DNA from: Deinococcus sp. JMULE3
GTDB taxonomy: Bacteria > Deinococcota > Deinococci > Deinococcales > Deinococcaceae
Length of the DNA stretch: 64,000 nucleotides
Assembly: GCF_013337115.1 (NCBI RefSeq)
Contig: NZ_SGWE01000004.1
Coordinates: forward strand, 2,983,501-3,047,500
Reading direction: 5' to 3'
The notes beneath the pieces are model-generated. The model was not told the origin of the DNA. It ran no database searches and saw only the letters and a list, made by a program, of their open reading frames with translations. Positions within the stretch are counted from its first letter, which is position 1. Each line of letters opens with the position of its first letter. The position numbers were made by a program, and so were the translations under genes. Shown here piece after piece: positions 40,964-50,866 of this stretch.

Positions 40964-40969
40964 TATGCT
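40964..40969 (+). promoter_or_regulatory. Leaderless -10 box of the thiolase operon
   Basis: TATGCT, 6 nt before ATG 40976. Confidence 0.55.
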
Positions 40970-40975
40970 GCGCGC

Positions 40976-42157
40976 ATGCAAAGAGCAGTGATCGTCGCGG
41001 CCAGCCGCACGCCCACCGGGAAGTTCCTCGGCAGCCTCGAGAGCGTCAGCGCCGTCGACCTGGGCGCCACCACCCTCCGCGAAACCCTGCGCCGCAGCGG
41101 CCTGGACGCAGCACTCATCGAGGAAGTCGTCATGGGGCAGGTCGTGCAGGCGGGCAGCGGGCAGAACCCCGCCCGGCAGGCCGCCCTGAAAGCCGGACTG
41201 ACCAACGATGTCGGGGCGCTGACCATCAACAAGGTGTGCGGCAGTGGCCTGAAAGCCGTGATCCTCGCCGCGCAGAGCATCCGCGCCGGGGACCAGCACG
41301 CCGTCCTCGCCGGGGGCATGGAAAGCATGAGCAACGCCCCGCACCTGCTTCCCGGCGCACGCAAGGGCTACCGCCTGGGCCACGCGCAGGTCCTCGACGC
41401 GAACACCCACGACGGCCTGTGGTGTTCCATCAATGACGAGGGCATGGGCCTGACCGGTGAACGCGTCGCCGAGAAGTACGCCATCACCCGCGAGGAACAG
41501 GACGCCTACGCCACGCAGAGCCACCGCCGCGCCATCGCCGCGCAGCAGGAAGGCCGCTTTGCCGATGAGATCGTGCCTGTCACCGTCAGGGGCCGCAAGG
41601 GCGACACCGTCGTCGACACCGACGAGGGCCCCCGCGCCGACACCAGCGAGGAAACCCTGGGCCGCCTCAAACCCGCCTTCAAGAAGGATGGCAGCGTCAC
41701 CGCCGGGAACGCCCCCGGCCTGAACGACGGCGCCGCCAGCCTGATGGTCGTCAGCGCCGACTTCGCCCAGGCGCACGGCCTGACCCCCCTGGCCGAGATC
41801 GTCGACTACGCCACCGGCGGCCTCGCCCCCGAGTGGGTCATGATGACGCCCGTCCCCGCCACGCAGAAACTCCTGACCAAACTCGGCTGGCAGGCGGGCG
41901 ACGTGGACCTGTGGGAACTCAACGAGGCGTTCAGCGTCCAGAGCCTCGCCGTCGCCCGCGAACTCGGCCTCGACCCCGCCCGCGTCAACGTGAACGGCGG
42001 CGCCGTCGCCCTCGGCCATCCCATTGGCGCCAGCGGCGCGCGCATCCTCGTGACCCTCCTGCACGCCCTGAAGCAGCAGAACAAGGAAACGGGCATCGCC
42101 ACCCTGTGCATGGGCGGCGGCAATGGCCTCGCCCTGGCCGTCCGGAGGGTAGGCTGA
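40976..42157 (+). CDS. Acetyl-CoA C-acyltransferase (thiolase)
   Basis: 393 residues from ATG 40976. Thiolase fold with the acyl-enzyme Cys in [10 protein letters not shown] (C88), [17 protein letters not shown], the His of [10 protein letters not shown] (~350) and the second Cys in CMGGGNG (~380). It condenses or cleaves acetyl-CoA units. The 3-hydroxyacyl-CoA dehydrogenase three genes downstream suggests short-chain acyl-CoA metabolism. Full length, with an operator upstream. Confidence 0.93.
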   Translation: MQRAVIVAASRTPTGKFLGSLESVSAVDLGATTLRETLRRSGLDAALIEEVVMGQVVQAGSGQNPARQAALKAGLTNDVGALTINKVCGSGLKAVILAAQSIRAGDQHAVLAGGMESMSNAPHLLPGARKGYRLGHAQVLDANTHDGLWCSINDEGMGLTGERVAEKYAITREEQDAYATQSHRRAIAAQQEGRFADEIVPVTVRGRKGDTVVDTDEGPRADTSEETLGRLKPAFKKDGSVTAGNAPGLNDGAASLMVVSADFAQAHGLTPLAEIVDYATGGLAPEWVMMTPVPATQKLLTKLGWQAGDVDLWELNEAFSVQSLAVARELGLDPARVNVNGGAVALGHPIGASGARILVTLLHALKQQNKETGIATLCMGGGNGLALAVRRVG

Positions 42158-42162
42158 GCACC

Positions 42163-42471
42163 ATGACGACCCTGTGGATCATCGAGAGCACCTACCTCAA
42201 ACCCACCGACGAGATCGCCAAGGTCACCCCCGCCCACCGCGAATGGCTCGACCAGCACTACCGCAGCGGCGTGTTCCTCACCAGCGGCCGCAAGGTCGAC
42301 AACACCGGCGGCGTGATCGTCGCGCAGGCCGACACCCTGCAGGAGCTCGTGGACCTGTTCGACCACGACCCCTTCGTCCAGGCGGGCTGCTCCCGCTACA
42401 AGTACACCGCCTTCAACCCCGTCAAACGCGGCCGGGCCGTGCAGATCGAGGGTGTCCCGCTCGTCGAGTAG
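42163..42471 (+). CDS. YciI-family protein
   Basis: 102 residues from ATG 42163, 6 nt after the thiolase. A YciI-like ferredoxin-type alpha/beta fold: VTPAHREWLDQHYRSGVFLT with the conserved His, SGRKVDNTGGVI, and FDHDPFVQAG with the conserved Asp. Biochemical role of the family is mostly unknown. Coupled to the next gene through TAGTG. Confidence 0.8.
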   Translation: MTTLWIIESTYLKPTDEIAKVTPAHREWLDQHYRSGVFLTSGRKVDNTGGVIVAQADTLQELVDLFDHDPFVQAGCSRYKYTAFNPVKRGRAVQIEGVPLVE

Positions 42472-42770
42472 TGGCAGTTTTTATTTCGACGGAGAGTGAT
42501 GACATCTCCATCGCCAACATCGTTTTCGAGAGTCTCCGCGACGAGGTGGTGGCACACGGCGAGGACGCTGCCCTCAAGTTCATTCTGGAAGAGGCGCAGT
42601 TGTCCTATCTGCTGGAACTCGACACGTTGACCTCCGAGCAGCTTGTGGCCGTTGCTGCTGGGGTGGCGCGTCTTCTGGGGAAGGCCGAGACGCATGGAGC
42701 CGCGCCAGAACTACTGGAGCATCTGACACGCGTCAGGGAATTCATCCTGACGCAGGGAGTAAATCTATGA
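42471..42770 (+). CDS. Hypothetical protein in the thiolase operon
   Basis: 99 residues from GTG 42471, overlapping the previous stop by one base and the next start by 4 nt. Acidic, mostly helical, lower GC than its neighbours. No recognised family. Tight packing suggests co-expression; the composition hints at later acquisition. Confidence 0.6.
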   Translation: MAVFISTESDDISIANIVFESLRDEVVAHGEDAALKFILEEAQLSYLLELDTLTSEQLVAVAAGVARLLGKAETHGAAPELLEHLTRVREFILTQGVNL

Positions 42771-43603
42771 AATTCGGAGTGATCGGAGCTGGACAGATGG
42801 GCGGTGGCATCGCGCAGGTCGCCGCGCAGAGCGGATTTACCGTGGTCGTGCAGGACGTGAAGCAGGAGTTCCTGGACCGGGGCCGCGCCGTGATCGAGAA
42901 ATCACTGGCCAAACTGCATGAGAAGGGCCGCCTGACGGACACGCCGGACGTGATCCTGGGCCGCATGGAGTTCACGACGGACCTGACCGCGTTCGCGGAC
43001 TGCGATCTGGTCGTGGAGGCCATCGTGGAGAACGAGGGGGTGAAGGGTGACCTGTTCCGGCAGCTGGGGCAGATCGTGAAGCCGGACGGCATCCTGGCGA
43101 GCAACACGAGCAGCATTCCGATCACGGCGCTGGCGAGCGCGTCGGGCCGACCGGAGAAGTTCATCGGGATGCACTTCATGAACCCCGTGCCGCTGATGCA
43201 GCTCGTGGAGGTCATCCGGGGCTACAGCACCAGCGACGAGACGGCGCAGTTCGTCACGCAGACCGCCGAGCGGATGGGGAAGACCCCGCTGGCCTGCAAC
43301 GACTTCCCCGGCTTCGTCAGCAACCGCATCCTGATGCCCATGCTGAATGAGGCCATCCAGTGCGTCATGGAAGGCGTCGCGGAACCCGAAGCCATCGACG
43401 GGATCATGAAGCTCGGCATGAACCACCCCATGGGCCCGCTGACCCTGGCGGACTTCATCGGGCTGGACACCTGCCTCGCCATCATGGAAGTCCTGCACAG
43501 GGGGCTGGGGGACGACAAGTACCGTCCCAGCCCGCTGCTGCGCAAGATGGTGCAGGCGGGTCTGCTGGGCCGCAAGAGCGGTCAGGGTTTCTACACGTAC
43601 TGA
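42767..43603 (+). CDS. hbd: 3-hydroxybutyryl-CoA dehydrogenase family protein
   Basis: 278 residues from ATG 42767. Rossmann NAD-binding motif [11 protein letters not shown] (7-17), catalytic His in [11 protein letters not shown], then [11 protein letters not shown] and [18 protein letters not shown] of the C-terminal domain. It oxidises 3-hydroxyacyl-CoA or reduces acetoacetyl-CoA, a step next to the thiolase in the same operon. Confidence 0.93.
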   Translation: MKFGVIGAGQMGGGIAQVAAQSGFTVVVQDVKQEFLDRGRAVIEKSLAKLHEKGRLTDTPDVILGRMEFTTDLTAFADCDLVVEAIVENEGVKGDLFRQLGQIVKPDGILASNTSSIPITALASASGRPEKFIGMHFMNPVPLMQLVEVIRGYSTSDETAQFVTQTAERMGKTPLACNDFPGFVSNRILMPMLNEAIQCVMEGVAEPEAIDGIMKLGMNHPMGPLTLADFIGLDTCLAIMEVLHRGLGDDKYRPSPLLRKMVQAGLLGRKSGQGFYTY

Positions 43604-43685
43604 ACTGATGTGCTGACCCTGAAGTCAGTTTGAGGGAAGTGGGGTGTCTGTGTGGTGGCGCCCCGCTTTCGTGTTACAACGCAGT

Positions 43686-44531
43686 ATGCTGAAAACCCGC
43701 TGGCTGACCGCCCTGACCGCCGCCGCTGCCCTGACGGCCCTCGCCACGCCCGCCCAGGCGGCCGACCTGCGCCTGAGCGCCACCAGCAGCCTCGGGCTGT
43801 CCTGCGGGATCGCCGGAGCCCGCGTGGGGCTGCAGGAGGGCCGATTCGGGGGCTTCATCGAGGGCGCGTACTGTACGAGCAACGTCGAGGGTCAGAGCGG
43901 CAAGGCCGCGTTCGGGGGTGGCGTGACCTTCGACGTGTTCGACGCCGGACTGGTCAGTGGGTACGTGCTGGGCGGCGGCGGATTCCAGGGAAGCAGCAGC
44001 GTGCTGTTCGCGGGGGTCGGGGCGCGCGTCGGTCTGGACCTCGTGCCGGTCGAGGGCTTCATCGAGGCCGGGTACCAGCGGGTCAGTACGCCGCTGGTCA
44101 ACGTGCCCGGCCCCAGGTTCGCGCTGGGCGTCACGTACCGCGTGAACGTCGGTGACCTGAGCAGCATGACCGGCGCGGCCACGGGCGGGGAGTCCAGCGA
44201 GGGCACCGGCGGTCAGAGCGGCGCGCCGCAGGTCTGTAACGTCACGCCGGAACAGGACGAGGCTGCCGTGCGCTCCGCGACCGTGTCGGCCGCGAACGAG
44301 GCGCTGTCCGCCGCGGCCAGTTCGTACTCGGCCGGGTTCAGTAACTTCTCGTATCAGGTGAACGTGACTGGGGTCAGCATCAACGGCAATACCGCCACGG
44401 CGTCCGGGACGGTCACGATCAGCCTCACGAACCGTTCGACGGGGCAGCGCAGCACGGACACCTATCCCGGTACGGTCCGTCTGGTCCGGTCCGGCTGCGG
44501 CTGGAGCGCCACCGGGTACACGCGCGGCTGA
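43686..44531 (+). CDS. Secreted/outer-membrane beta-barrel-like protein
   Basis: 281 residues from ATG 43686. Signal peptide 1-25 (ALTALATPAQA). Residues 26-165 have Gly-rich alternating strands typical of small outer-membrane barrels; a Ser/Gly linker follows, then a C-terminal domain with two Cys. No specific family recognised. Deinococcus has an outer envelope, so a surface location is plausible. Confidence 0.65.
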   Translation: MLKTRWLTALTAAAALTALATPAQAADLRLSATSSLGLSCGIAGARVGLQEGRFGGFIEGAYCTSNVEGQSGKAAFGGGVTFDVFDAGLVSGYVLGGGGFQGSSSVLFAGVGARVGLDLVPVEGFIEAGYQRVSTPLVNVPGPRFALGVTYRVNVGDLSSMTGAATGGESSEGTGGQSGAPQVCNVTPEQDEAAVRSATVSAANEALSAAASSYSAGFSNFSYQVNVTGVSINGNTATASGTVTISLTNRSTGQRSTDTYPGTVRLVRSGCGWSATGYTRG

Positions 44532-44537
44532 TCCCGG

Positions 44538-45101
44538 TCAGCGGCCCCTGTGGTGGTATTCCTCGTTGGGGGTGAAGCCCAGGGCGCTGCTGACGCGGTT
44601 GGTCATGTTGAACATCCCGATGACCTGCGTGGCTTCCAGGATGGCGTGGTCGTTCAGGCCCGCCTCGCGGAGGGCGTGCAGGTCCTCTTCGGTCATGTGG
44701 GCGGGCGTCAGGGTGAGTTTCTCCGCGTAGGCGCACAGCGCTGCCTGCTGGGCACTGAGGGTAGCGTGGCGCCAGTTCACGGCGACCGTGTCGGCCAGCT
44801 GTGGGTCGCCGCTGTATTCGCGCAGGGCCGCGCCGTGGGAGACGGCGCAGTACACGCAGCGGTTCAGGCCGCTGACGACCACGGCCAGCAGTTCCCGGTC
44901 GGCGCTGCACAGGTGCCCCTCGCGGTTGACCAGGGTGTTGAAGTCGTTCCACCACGCCAGGAACGTGCCCGGGTTCAGGGCCTGCGCGCGGAACACGTTG
45001 GGCACGAACCCGAGGTTCGCTCTGGCTTTCGCGTGGAGTTTCTGCACGCCTTCGGGCGCGGTCGTGTCGTCGGGGACGGCCAGCCAGGAGATTCGGTTCA
45101 T
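44538..45101 (-). CDS. AhpD-like peroxidase-related protein
   Basis: 187 residues from ATG 45101. Carboxymuconolactone decarboxylase/AhpD fold with [12 protein letters not shown]: the redox Cys pair C82/C85, H89 and E70 upstream. Members of this group are annotated as peroxidase-related enzymes and act in oxidative-stress defence. Divergent from the MBL gene. Confidence 0.85.
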   Translation of the reverse strand: MNRISWLAVPDDTTAPEGVQKLHAKARANLGFVPNVFRAQALNPGTFLAWWNDFNTLVNREGHLCSADRELLAVVVSGLNRCVYCAVSHGAALREYSGDPQLADTVAVNWRHATLSAQQAALCAYAEKLTLTPAHMTEEDLHALREAGLNDHAILEATQVIGMFNMTNRVSSALGFTPNEEYHHRGR

Positions 45102-45107
45102 GGGGGC

Positions 45108-45113
45108 AGCGTA
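45108..45113 (-). promoter_or_regulatory. Leaderless -10 box of the AhpD-like gene
   Basis: TACGCT on the minus strand, 6 nt before ATG 45101. Confidence 0.55.
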
Positions 45114-45136
45114 CGCCGCGTGGCATCATCGGGCGC

Positions 45137-45757
45137 GTGAATGTGGAAGTCCGGCCTCTGTACGCGAACGTGTTCCTGCTGAGCACCCCGGCGGGGCGGT
45201 TGCTGGTGGACAGCGGCGCCCTGTCCCACGCGCCGCGGTTCGCTCAGCTGCTTCGGGCGTTCCGGCCGGACGCGCTGCTGCTGACGCACGCGCACGTGGA
45301 CCACGCCGGGAACGCGTTCCTGGCCGCGCGGGCGGGCGTGCCCGTGCTGGCGCACCCGCTGGAGCACCCGGCGCTGCTGGGGCAGGCGCACGACCTGCCG
45401 TACCCGGCGGGCTTTCCGGGCCTGGGCCGCGTGATCTCCCGCGCTCACCCGAAGCTGCGGTCCGTGCAGGCCGCGCTGCCGGGGCAGGATGTGATGGGCT
45501 GGCGGGTCGTGCACCTGCCAGGGCACACGCCGGGGCAGATCGGGCTGCTGCGGGAGGGGGTGCTGATCGCCGGGGATGCCGTCGTGGGCGGCGCGGACGG
45601 CGCGCACCTGCCCCGCGCGGCGTACAACCACGACCACGCGCAGGCACTGAGGACCTTGAAGGGCCTGCTGGACCTCGACCTGCGCGAGGTCTGGCCCGGA
45701 CACGGGGGCCGCCTCACGCCGGGGCAGCTGCGCGCCCGCGCTGAGCGGGACGGTTGA
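45137..45757 (+). CDS. MBL-fold metallohydrolase
   Basis: 206 residues from GTG 45137; a weaker CATCAT box lies 7 nt upstream. Metallo-beta-lactamase fold with THAHVDHAG (H51, H53, D55, H56), HLPGHTPGQIGL, IAGDAVV and WPGHGG. Both metal sites look complete. The substrate is unknown; short members include thioesterases and lactonases. Confidence 0.85.
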   Translation: MNVEVRPLYANVFLLSTPAGRLLVDSGALSHAPRFAQLLRAFRPDALLLTHAHVDHAGNAFLAARAGVPVLAHPLEHPALLGQAHDLPYPAGFPGLGRVISRAHPKLRSVQAALPGQDVMGWRVVHLPGHTPGQIGLLREGVLIAGDAVVGGADGAHLPRAAYNHDHAQALRTLKGLLDLDLREVWPGHGGRLTPGQLRARAERDG

Positions 45758-45765
45758 CGGTGAAC

Positions 45766-45817
45766 AGTTGATGGTTGACGGAAGGGACCACGCCCCCTCC
45801 ATCAACCATCAACTTTT
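45766..45817. terminator. Bidirectional terminator between converging genes
   Basis: AGTTGATGGTTGA (45766-45778) is perfectly inverted at 45802-45814, followed by TTT. The stem extends through a G/C-rich inner part. Confidence 0.75.
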
Positions 45818-45831
45818 AACCCGCTACGGTT

Positions 45832-47001
45832 TTACTTCTTGGGTTCGTCGGCGACCTGGCCGGTGACGCCCTGGGCGACCCAGGCCATGTTGTTCAGGTC
45901 GGCGATGCTGGCGACCTTCCCGGCGGGGACGCGCAGGATGCCGTTGCGGTCCTTGAGGGGGCCGGTGAAGGGGTCGAACTTGCCGCCCTTCTCCATGTCG
46001 GCCTTGAGGGCCATGACGCGGTCGTACACGGTGGTCTTCTTGCCGGCGACGGTGATGGTCCTGGCTTTCAGCGCGGGGATCCATTTGGGGTTGATGGCCA
46101 TGCCGTCCTGCGCGCCCAGTTCGACGCTGCCGCCGCGCAGCAGGTTCCAGTAGTCGACTTTCTGGAGGTTCTTGGTGGTGTAGGTGCCGGTGCGGACCTT
46201 GGTCAGGAAGTCGATGTAGATCTTCTCCCAGTGGACCAGCTGGCCGCTGACGACGTAGTCGGGCGCGAACTTGTACATGGGGGAGTAGTGCGCGAAGGAG
46301 GGGATCTTGCGCGCGGCGGCGGTCTGCACGACGGTCGCGGTGTCCTCCGTGAAGGCCAGGGCGCCTGCGCCCTCGCTGATCAGGGCTTCGGCGGCTTCAC
46401 GGGCCTTGTTGGGGTCGAACCATGCGTTGATCCACTTGACACTGACGGTCGCCTTGGGGTTCACGGCGCGGGCGCCCATGGCGAAGGCGCTGATGTGCCG
46501 CTTGAGTTCCGGGACGGGGAACGCGGCGACGTACCCGAGCTTGTCGGTCTTGCTGACGGCGGCGGCCATCATGCCGTTCAGGTAGTAGATCTGGTAGAAG
46601 TCCGCCATGTACGTCGCCATGTTCGGGGCGCGTTTGAAGCCGCTGGCGTGCGCGAAGATCACGTTCGGGTACTTCTTGGCGGCGTCCAGCGTCTGGTCCA
46701 TGAAGCCGAAGCTGGTGGTGAAGATCACCTTGCAGTTGTCCTTGACCAGCCGGTCGATGACGGGCGTCGCCTGTCCCTCGGGCACGCTTTCCACGTACTT
46801 CGTTTCCAGCCAGGGGAGGGCCTTCTCGGTCTTCTTGCGGGCCTCGTCGTGGGCGTAGCTCCAGCCGATGTCGCCGACCGGGCCGACGTAGATGAAGCAG
46901 GCCTTGAGTTTGCCGGTCTGCTGGGCCTGCGCGGCGGGGCTGGCGGCGGTGCTCAGGAGTGCCAGGGACAGGGGCAGGACAGCGAGGAGTGCTTTCTTCA
47001 T
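45832..47001 (-). CDS. BMP-family ABC transporter substrate-binding protein
   Basis: 389 residues from ATG 47001, after GGAGG. Signal peptide to about residue 27 (ending AAQAQ). A periplasmic binding fold of the BMP/PnrA type: CFIYVGPVGDIGWSYAHDEARK, TTSFGFMDQTLDAAKKYPNV and FTEDTATVVQ. Relatives bind purine nucleosides. No permease or ATPase genes lie beside it in the window, unusual for an ABC system. Confidence 0.85.
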   Translation of the reverse strand: MKKALLAVLPLSLALLSTAASPAAQAQQTGKLKACFIYVGPVGDIGWSYAHDEARKKTEKALPWLETKYVESVPEGQATPVIDRLVKDNCKVIFTTSFGFMDQTLDAAKKYPNVIFAHASGFKRAPNMATYMADFYQIYYLNGMMAAAVSKTDKLGYVAAFPVPELKRHISAFAMGARAVNPKATVSVKWINAWFDPNKAREAAEALISEGAGALAFTEDTATVVQTAAARKIPSFAHYSPMYKFAPDYVVSGQLVHWEKIYIDFLTKVRTGTYTTKNLQKVDYWNLLRGGSVELGAQDGMAINPKWIPALKARTITVAGKKTTVYDRVMALKADMEKGGKFDPFTGPLKDRNGILRVPAGKVASIADLNNMAWVAQGVTGQVADEPKK

Positions 47002-47218
47002 GGTGAACCTCCAGGGAAGGGGGGTGAAGCCTGACTTCATTGTGCCTTCATTCTGTCGCAAAGGATAGGGACAGGATGACCAGATGCCCCGGCCCGCCCC
47101 GGAGAGGACTGGCCCGGATGTGCATTTTGTCGCGCTGACCGAGGCTACCGTGCGCCGCGTGACAGTGCACTGAACCGAAACCGCTCAGGCTGCGTACATC
47201 TGTTCAGGAGGTCCACCC

Positions 47219-48220
47219 ATGAGCGATCACCCCACCCCGCCCGACCACGCCGACCCGGACTCCGGCGAGCGCCGCATCCTGACGCCCGGCACCCCCAACC
47301 CCCGCCGGGAGTTCCTGCGCAGCGCCGCCCTGTTCACCGCCACCGCGGGCGCGCTGGGCGGCGGCCTGGAACTCCTCACCCGCCGCCCGGGCGGACCTGG
47401 CAGCGCCGAAGCGCAGGGCGCGGCCTTCACCCGCCCCACCCGGCCACTCGGGCCGTACGACACCAGCGAGGCCGTCACGCCCTACGCGCAGGCCACCTCG
47501 TACAACAACTTCTACGAGTTCGGGCTGGACAAGAGCGACCCCGCCCGCCTGGCCGCCAGCCTCAAGACCCGCCCCTGGACCGTCCGGATCGACGGCGAGG
47601 TCCGCAAGCCCATGACGGTGGATATCGACACGCTGCAGGGCTGGTTCCCGCTGGAGGACCGCGTGTACCGCATGCGCTGCGTGGAGGGCTGGAGCATGGT
47701 CATGCCCTGGCTGGGCTTCCCGCTCGCCGCGCTGATCCGCCGCATGGAACCCACGGGCAAGGCGAAGTACGTGCAGTTCACCGCGCTGCTGGACCCCAAG
47801 CAGTTCCCCGGTCAGCGCCAGCCGGTCCTGAAATGGCCGTACGTGGAGGGCCTGCGCCTGGACGAGGCGCTGCACCCCCTGGCGTTCATGGCGGTCGGCC
47901 TGGACGGGCGGGTGCTGCCCGGTCAGAACGGCGCGCCGTTGCGACTGGCCGTGCCGTGGAAGTACGGCTTCAAGAGCATCAAGAGCGTCGTGCGGATCAC
48001 CCTGACCGAGAAGCAACCCCAGACCACCTGGGCGCTGGCCGCCCCGCAGGAGTACGGCTTCTACGCGAACGTGAACCCGGCCGTGCCGCACCCCCGCTGG
48101 AGTCAGGCGACCGAACGGCGCATCGGTGAACTGGGCCGCCGCAAGACCCTGCCGTTCAACGGGTACGCCGAGCAGGTCGCGGGCCTGTACAAGGGCATGG
48201 ACCTGCGGCGGTTCTTCTGA
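47219..48220 (+). CDS. msrP: Protein-methionine-sulfoxide reductase catalytic subunit MsrP
   Basis: 333 residues from ATG 47219, after CAGGAGGTCC. Tat signal with RREFLRS (R29-R30). Sulfite-oxidase fold; molybdopterin-ligand Cys in YRMRCVEGW (C154), and [12 protein letters not shown]. It repairs oxidised Met in envelope proteins using electrons from MsrQ. It needs molybdopterin, consistent with moaB at 20075. Confidence 0.92.
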   Translation: MSDHPTPPDHADPDSGERRILTPGTPNPRREFLRSAALFTATAGALGGGLELLTRRPGGPGSAEAQGAAFTRPTRPLGPYDTSEAVTPYAQATSYNNFYEFGLDKSDPARLAASLKTRPWTVRIDGEVRKPMTVDIDTLQGWFPLEDRVYRMRCVEGWSMVMPWLGFPLAALIRRMEPTGKAKYVQFTALLDPKQFPGQRQPVLKWPYVEGLRLDEALHPLAFMAVGLDGRVLPGQNGAPLRLAVPWKYGFKSIKSVVRITLTEKQPQTTWALAAPQEYGFYANVNPAVPHPRWSQATERRIGELGRRKTLPFNGYAEQVAGLYKGMDLRRFF

Positions 48221-48864
48221 AGACCCCCGCCCGGCCCCGACCGATTGCGCCCCGCCGCCGCCCGTCACTGGGCTGGCTGGTCCCGGCGGTCACGGTAGGC
48301 GGCCTGATCCCGGCCGCCGTCCTGATCGCCGACGCCCTGAGCGGGCAGCTGGGCGCGAACCCCATCCAGCGCGCCACCCTGCAGACCGGACTGCTCACGC
48401 TGGCGCTGCTCGTGCTGTCGCTGGCCTGCACGCCGCTGCGCCTGCTGACCGGCTGGACGTGGCCCGCCCGCATCCGCAAGGCGCTGGGCCTGCTCGCCTT
48501 CGGGTACGCCGTCCTGCACTTCCTGATCTACCTGCTGGACCATTCCTTCGACCTGACCCTGATGGCCGAGGACGTCCTGAAACGCCCGTTCATCACCGCC
48601 GGGTTCACCGCGTTGCTGCTGCTCGTGCCCCTGGCACTGACCAGCACGCCCCGCGCCGTGAAACGCCTGGGCTTCCAGCGCTGGACCCGCCTGCATCAGC
48701 TCGCGTATGTGGCCGTCAGCCTGGGCGCCCTGCACTACTACTGGGGTGTGAAGAAGGACCACACCCAGCCGCTGATCTACGCCGCCGTGATCGCCGCGCT
48801 GTTCGCCGTGCGCCTACTCCGCCGTCCCAGGTCGGGCCGACAGGGGCGCGCCGCCCGTCCGTGA
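48217..48864 (+). CDS. msrQ: MsrQ heme-binding membrane subunit
   Basis: About 215 residues if read from CTG 48217, which overlaps the msrP stop (CTGA). Six hydrophobic segments with heme-ligand-type His in [12 protein letters not shown] and [24 protein letters not shown], typical of MsrQ. It passes electrons from quinol to MsrP. There is no ATG, GTG or TTG between the in-frame stop at 48127 and GTG 48412, and starting at 48412 would remove two membrane segments. Confidence 0.82.
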   Translation: MKTPARPRPIAPRRRPSLGWLVPAVTVGGLIPAAVLIADALSGQLGANPIQRATLQTGLLTLALLVLSLACTPLRLLTGWTWPARIRKALGLLAFGYAVLHFLIYLLDHSFDLTLMAEDVLKRPFITAGFTALLLLVPLALTSTPRAVKRLGFQRWTRLHQLAYVAVSLGALHYYWGVKKDHTQPLIYAAVIAALFAVRLLRRPRSGRQGRAARP

Positions 48865-48971
48865 CCCGAACCGGCCAGTTGACGGTGGGTGGTTCTCCGG
48901 TGACCGCCCACCGTTCATTCAGGCAGTCCCGCGCGCTGGTCCGGTGGGGGTGACCTCCCTGAGGCAGGCAC

Positions 48972-49017
48972 AACGAAAGAGCTGACTGGGATTCACGTCC
49001 CAGTCAGCTCCTCGTTT
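48972..49017. terminator. Strong bidirectional terminator
   Basis: GAGCTGACTGGGA (48979-48991) perfectly inverted at 48998-49010 around TTCACG; outer AACGA/TCGTT extends the stem. It separates msrPQ from the converging FAS1 gene. Confidence 0.75.
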
Positions 49018-49027
49018 CCCCGGTTGG

Positions 49028-50650
49028 TTACTTCAGGGTGGGGGGGAGCATGACGCTGTCGATGGGGTAGATGACGCTGCCGCCCGCGTCGGCGCGGCTG
49101 TTGAACATCCCGCCGTTGATCATGTCGCCGCTGCGCACGCCGACCATGTACATGTCGCCGTTCATCATCAGGTCAATGCTGCTGCCTTCCATGGAGCGGA
49201 GCTGCGCGACGTTCAGGCCGTCGTCCACCACGCGGCCCGTGACGACGTGGAACAGCAGGACCTGCTTGAGTTTGTCCATGTCGGCCATCAGCATGTCCAG
49301 CGTCGCCTGGGGAACCTTCGCGAAGGCGTCGTTGGTGGGCGCGAAGATCGTCACGTCGCCCGCCATGAGAGCGTCGACCAGACCGGCGCGCTGCACGAGG
49401 CTCAGCAGGGTGCTGTACTGCGGCTGGGACAGGACCTCGGTGATGTTCGCGCCGGACTGCGCCATGGGGAGGGTCATGGTGACGGTCGTGGTGGTCGTCG
49501 TGACGGTGGCCTCGGCGACCGGGGTCGGCAGGACCAGATCGGGCGGCAGGAGCACCTGGTTGATCGCGTAGATGTAGCCGTTGCTGGCCTCGATGGGCAT
49601 GCCGTCCACCATGGCGTCGTTGACCATCTGGGTGCTGCCGTCCATGCGGAAGTTCAGGCTGGCGCCCTGGGCGCTGCTGAGCTGCGTGGCGGCGCCGACC
49701 TGATCGGGCGTGATCTTGCCGGGGAGGACGTGGTAAGTCAGGACGGCTTTCAGGGTGTCGGGGTCGCTGGCGATCAGGGCCAGGGTGTCGGCGTCCACGG
49801 CGGCGAAGGCGTCGTTGGTGGGGGCGAAGACGGTGTACTCGTTGTTGATGAGCAGGTCGGTCAGTTCGGCGTCGCTGAGCAGGTCGCGCAGCGTGCTGAA
49901 GCGCTCGTCGCTGATCACCATGTCGTACACGGTGCTGCTGCCCATGACGGCCGTGGTCTCAGTGGTGGTTTCCGTCGTGGTCGTGGTGGTGGTCGTGGTC
50001 GTCGTGCCGACTGGCGTGACCGGGATGACGGTCACGTCGGTGGCGGGCGCGGCCGGGGTGGTGACCGTGACGGTGGTATCCGTGACGGTGGTGTCCATGG
50101 CGCCACTGTCGGTCGTGCCTGCCATCTGGTCGGCGGCGGCCACGGCCATGGCGGGCATCAGGACGGTGTCCACGACATGCACGATGCCGTTACAGGCCAT
50201 CACGTCGGCCTTGGTGACGGTGGCGTTGTCGATCATGACCTTGCCGTTCATGGTGCTGATCAGGACGCTGCCGCCCTGCGCGGTCTTCGCGGAGGTCATG
50301 TTCATGACCTGTTTGGCGGTGACCTTGCCGGGGACGACGTGGTACAGCAGGATCGCGCGCAGCAGGGTGGGGTCGTTCAGCGCGGCGGCCAGCGCGTCGC
50401 TGGGCATCTTCGCGAAGGCGGCGTTGGTAGGGGCGAAGACGGTGTACTGACCGCTCATGAGCGTCTGGGTCAGCCCGGCGGCCTCGACGGCGGTGGCCAG
50501 CGTGCTGAAGTTGGGGTCCGTGGTGACGATCTGCGCGATGCTCTTGCAGGCCGCGGCGGGGCGGGGGGCAGCGGGGGCGCCGGCCCCACCGGCGAGTGCG
50601 GGAGTGGCGAGCATCAGGCTCAGGGTGAGCAGACCAGTGTGCTTTTTCAT
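49028..50650 (-). CDS. Secreted protein with three FAS1 (fasciclin) domains
   Basis: 540 residues from ATG 50650, after GAGGTGA. Signal peptide 1-21. FAS1 domains lie near 35-165, 235-370 and 410-540, each with YTVFAPTN or TIFAPTN and a YHVVPGK-type H box. Thr-rich linkers, including a run of eleven Thr near residue 215, join them. FAS1 proteins mediate adhesion or surface binding. Similar multi-FAS1 proteins are common in Deinococcus. Confidence 0.9.
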   Translation of the reverse strand: MKKHTGLLTLSLMLATPALAGGAGAPAAPRPAAACKSIAQIVTTDPNFSTLATAVEAAGLTQTLMSGQYTVFAPTNAAFAKMPSDALAAALNDPTLLRAILLYHVVPGKVTAKQVMNMTSAKTAQGGSVLISTMNGKVMIDNATVTKADVMACNGIVHVVDTVLMPAMAVAAADQMAGTTDSGAMDTTVTDTTVTVTTPAAPATDVTVIPVTPVGTTTTTTTTTTTETTTETTAVMGSSTVYDMVISDERFSTLRDLLSDAELTDLLINNEYTVFAPTNDAFAAVDADTLALIASDPDTLKAVLTYHVLPGKITPDQVGAATQLSSAQGASLNFRMDGSTQMVNDAMVDGMPIEASNGYIYAINQVLLPPDLVLPTPVAEATVTTTTTTVTMTLPMAQSGANITEVLSQPQYSTLLSLVQRAGLVDALMAGDVTIFAPTNDAFAKVPQATLDMLMADMDKLKQVLLFHVVTGRVVDDGLNVAQLRSMEGSSIDLMMNGDMYMVGVRSGDMINGGMFNSRADAGGSVIYPIDSVMLPPTLK

Positions 50651-50764
50651 GAGATCACCTCGGGAACTATGGATATTGAACTGCGGGTTTCCGTCAATCA
50701 ATCTTCACCACGGGGCCACGAAAAGCAACTTTTGGAAGCAATCTTGCAGGTCAAATAAATGAAG

Positions 50765-50786
50765 AAGCCCCATACATTAGGGGCTT
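50765..50786 (-). terminator. Terminator downstream of ftsK
   Basis: AAGCCCC (50765-50771) pairs with GGGGCTT (50780-50786); on the minus strand it is followed by CTTCATTTATTT. Confidence 0.65.
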
Positions 50787-50866
50787 TCTCATGCTCAATT
50801 CAGAACATTTATCTTTTGTTTATGATCTGCCTGCCATCTGCCAGCCTTGTGCCATGCGGCGCGTGA

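Noticed and set aside
45832..47001. Complete ABC importer operon around the BMP-family protein
   Set aside because: No permease or ATPase gene lies on either side; it is flanked by converging MBL and divergent msrP genes.
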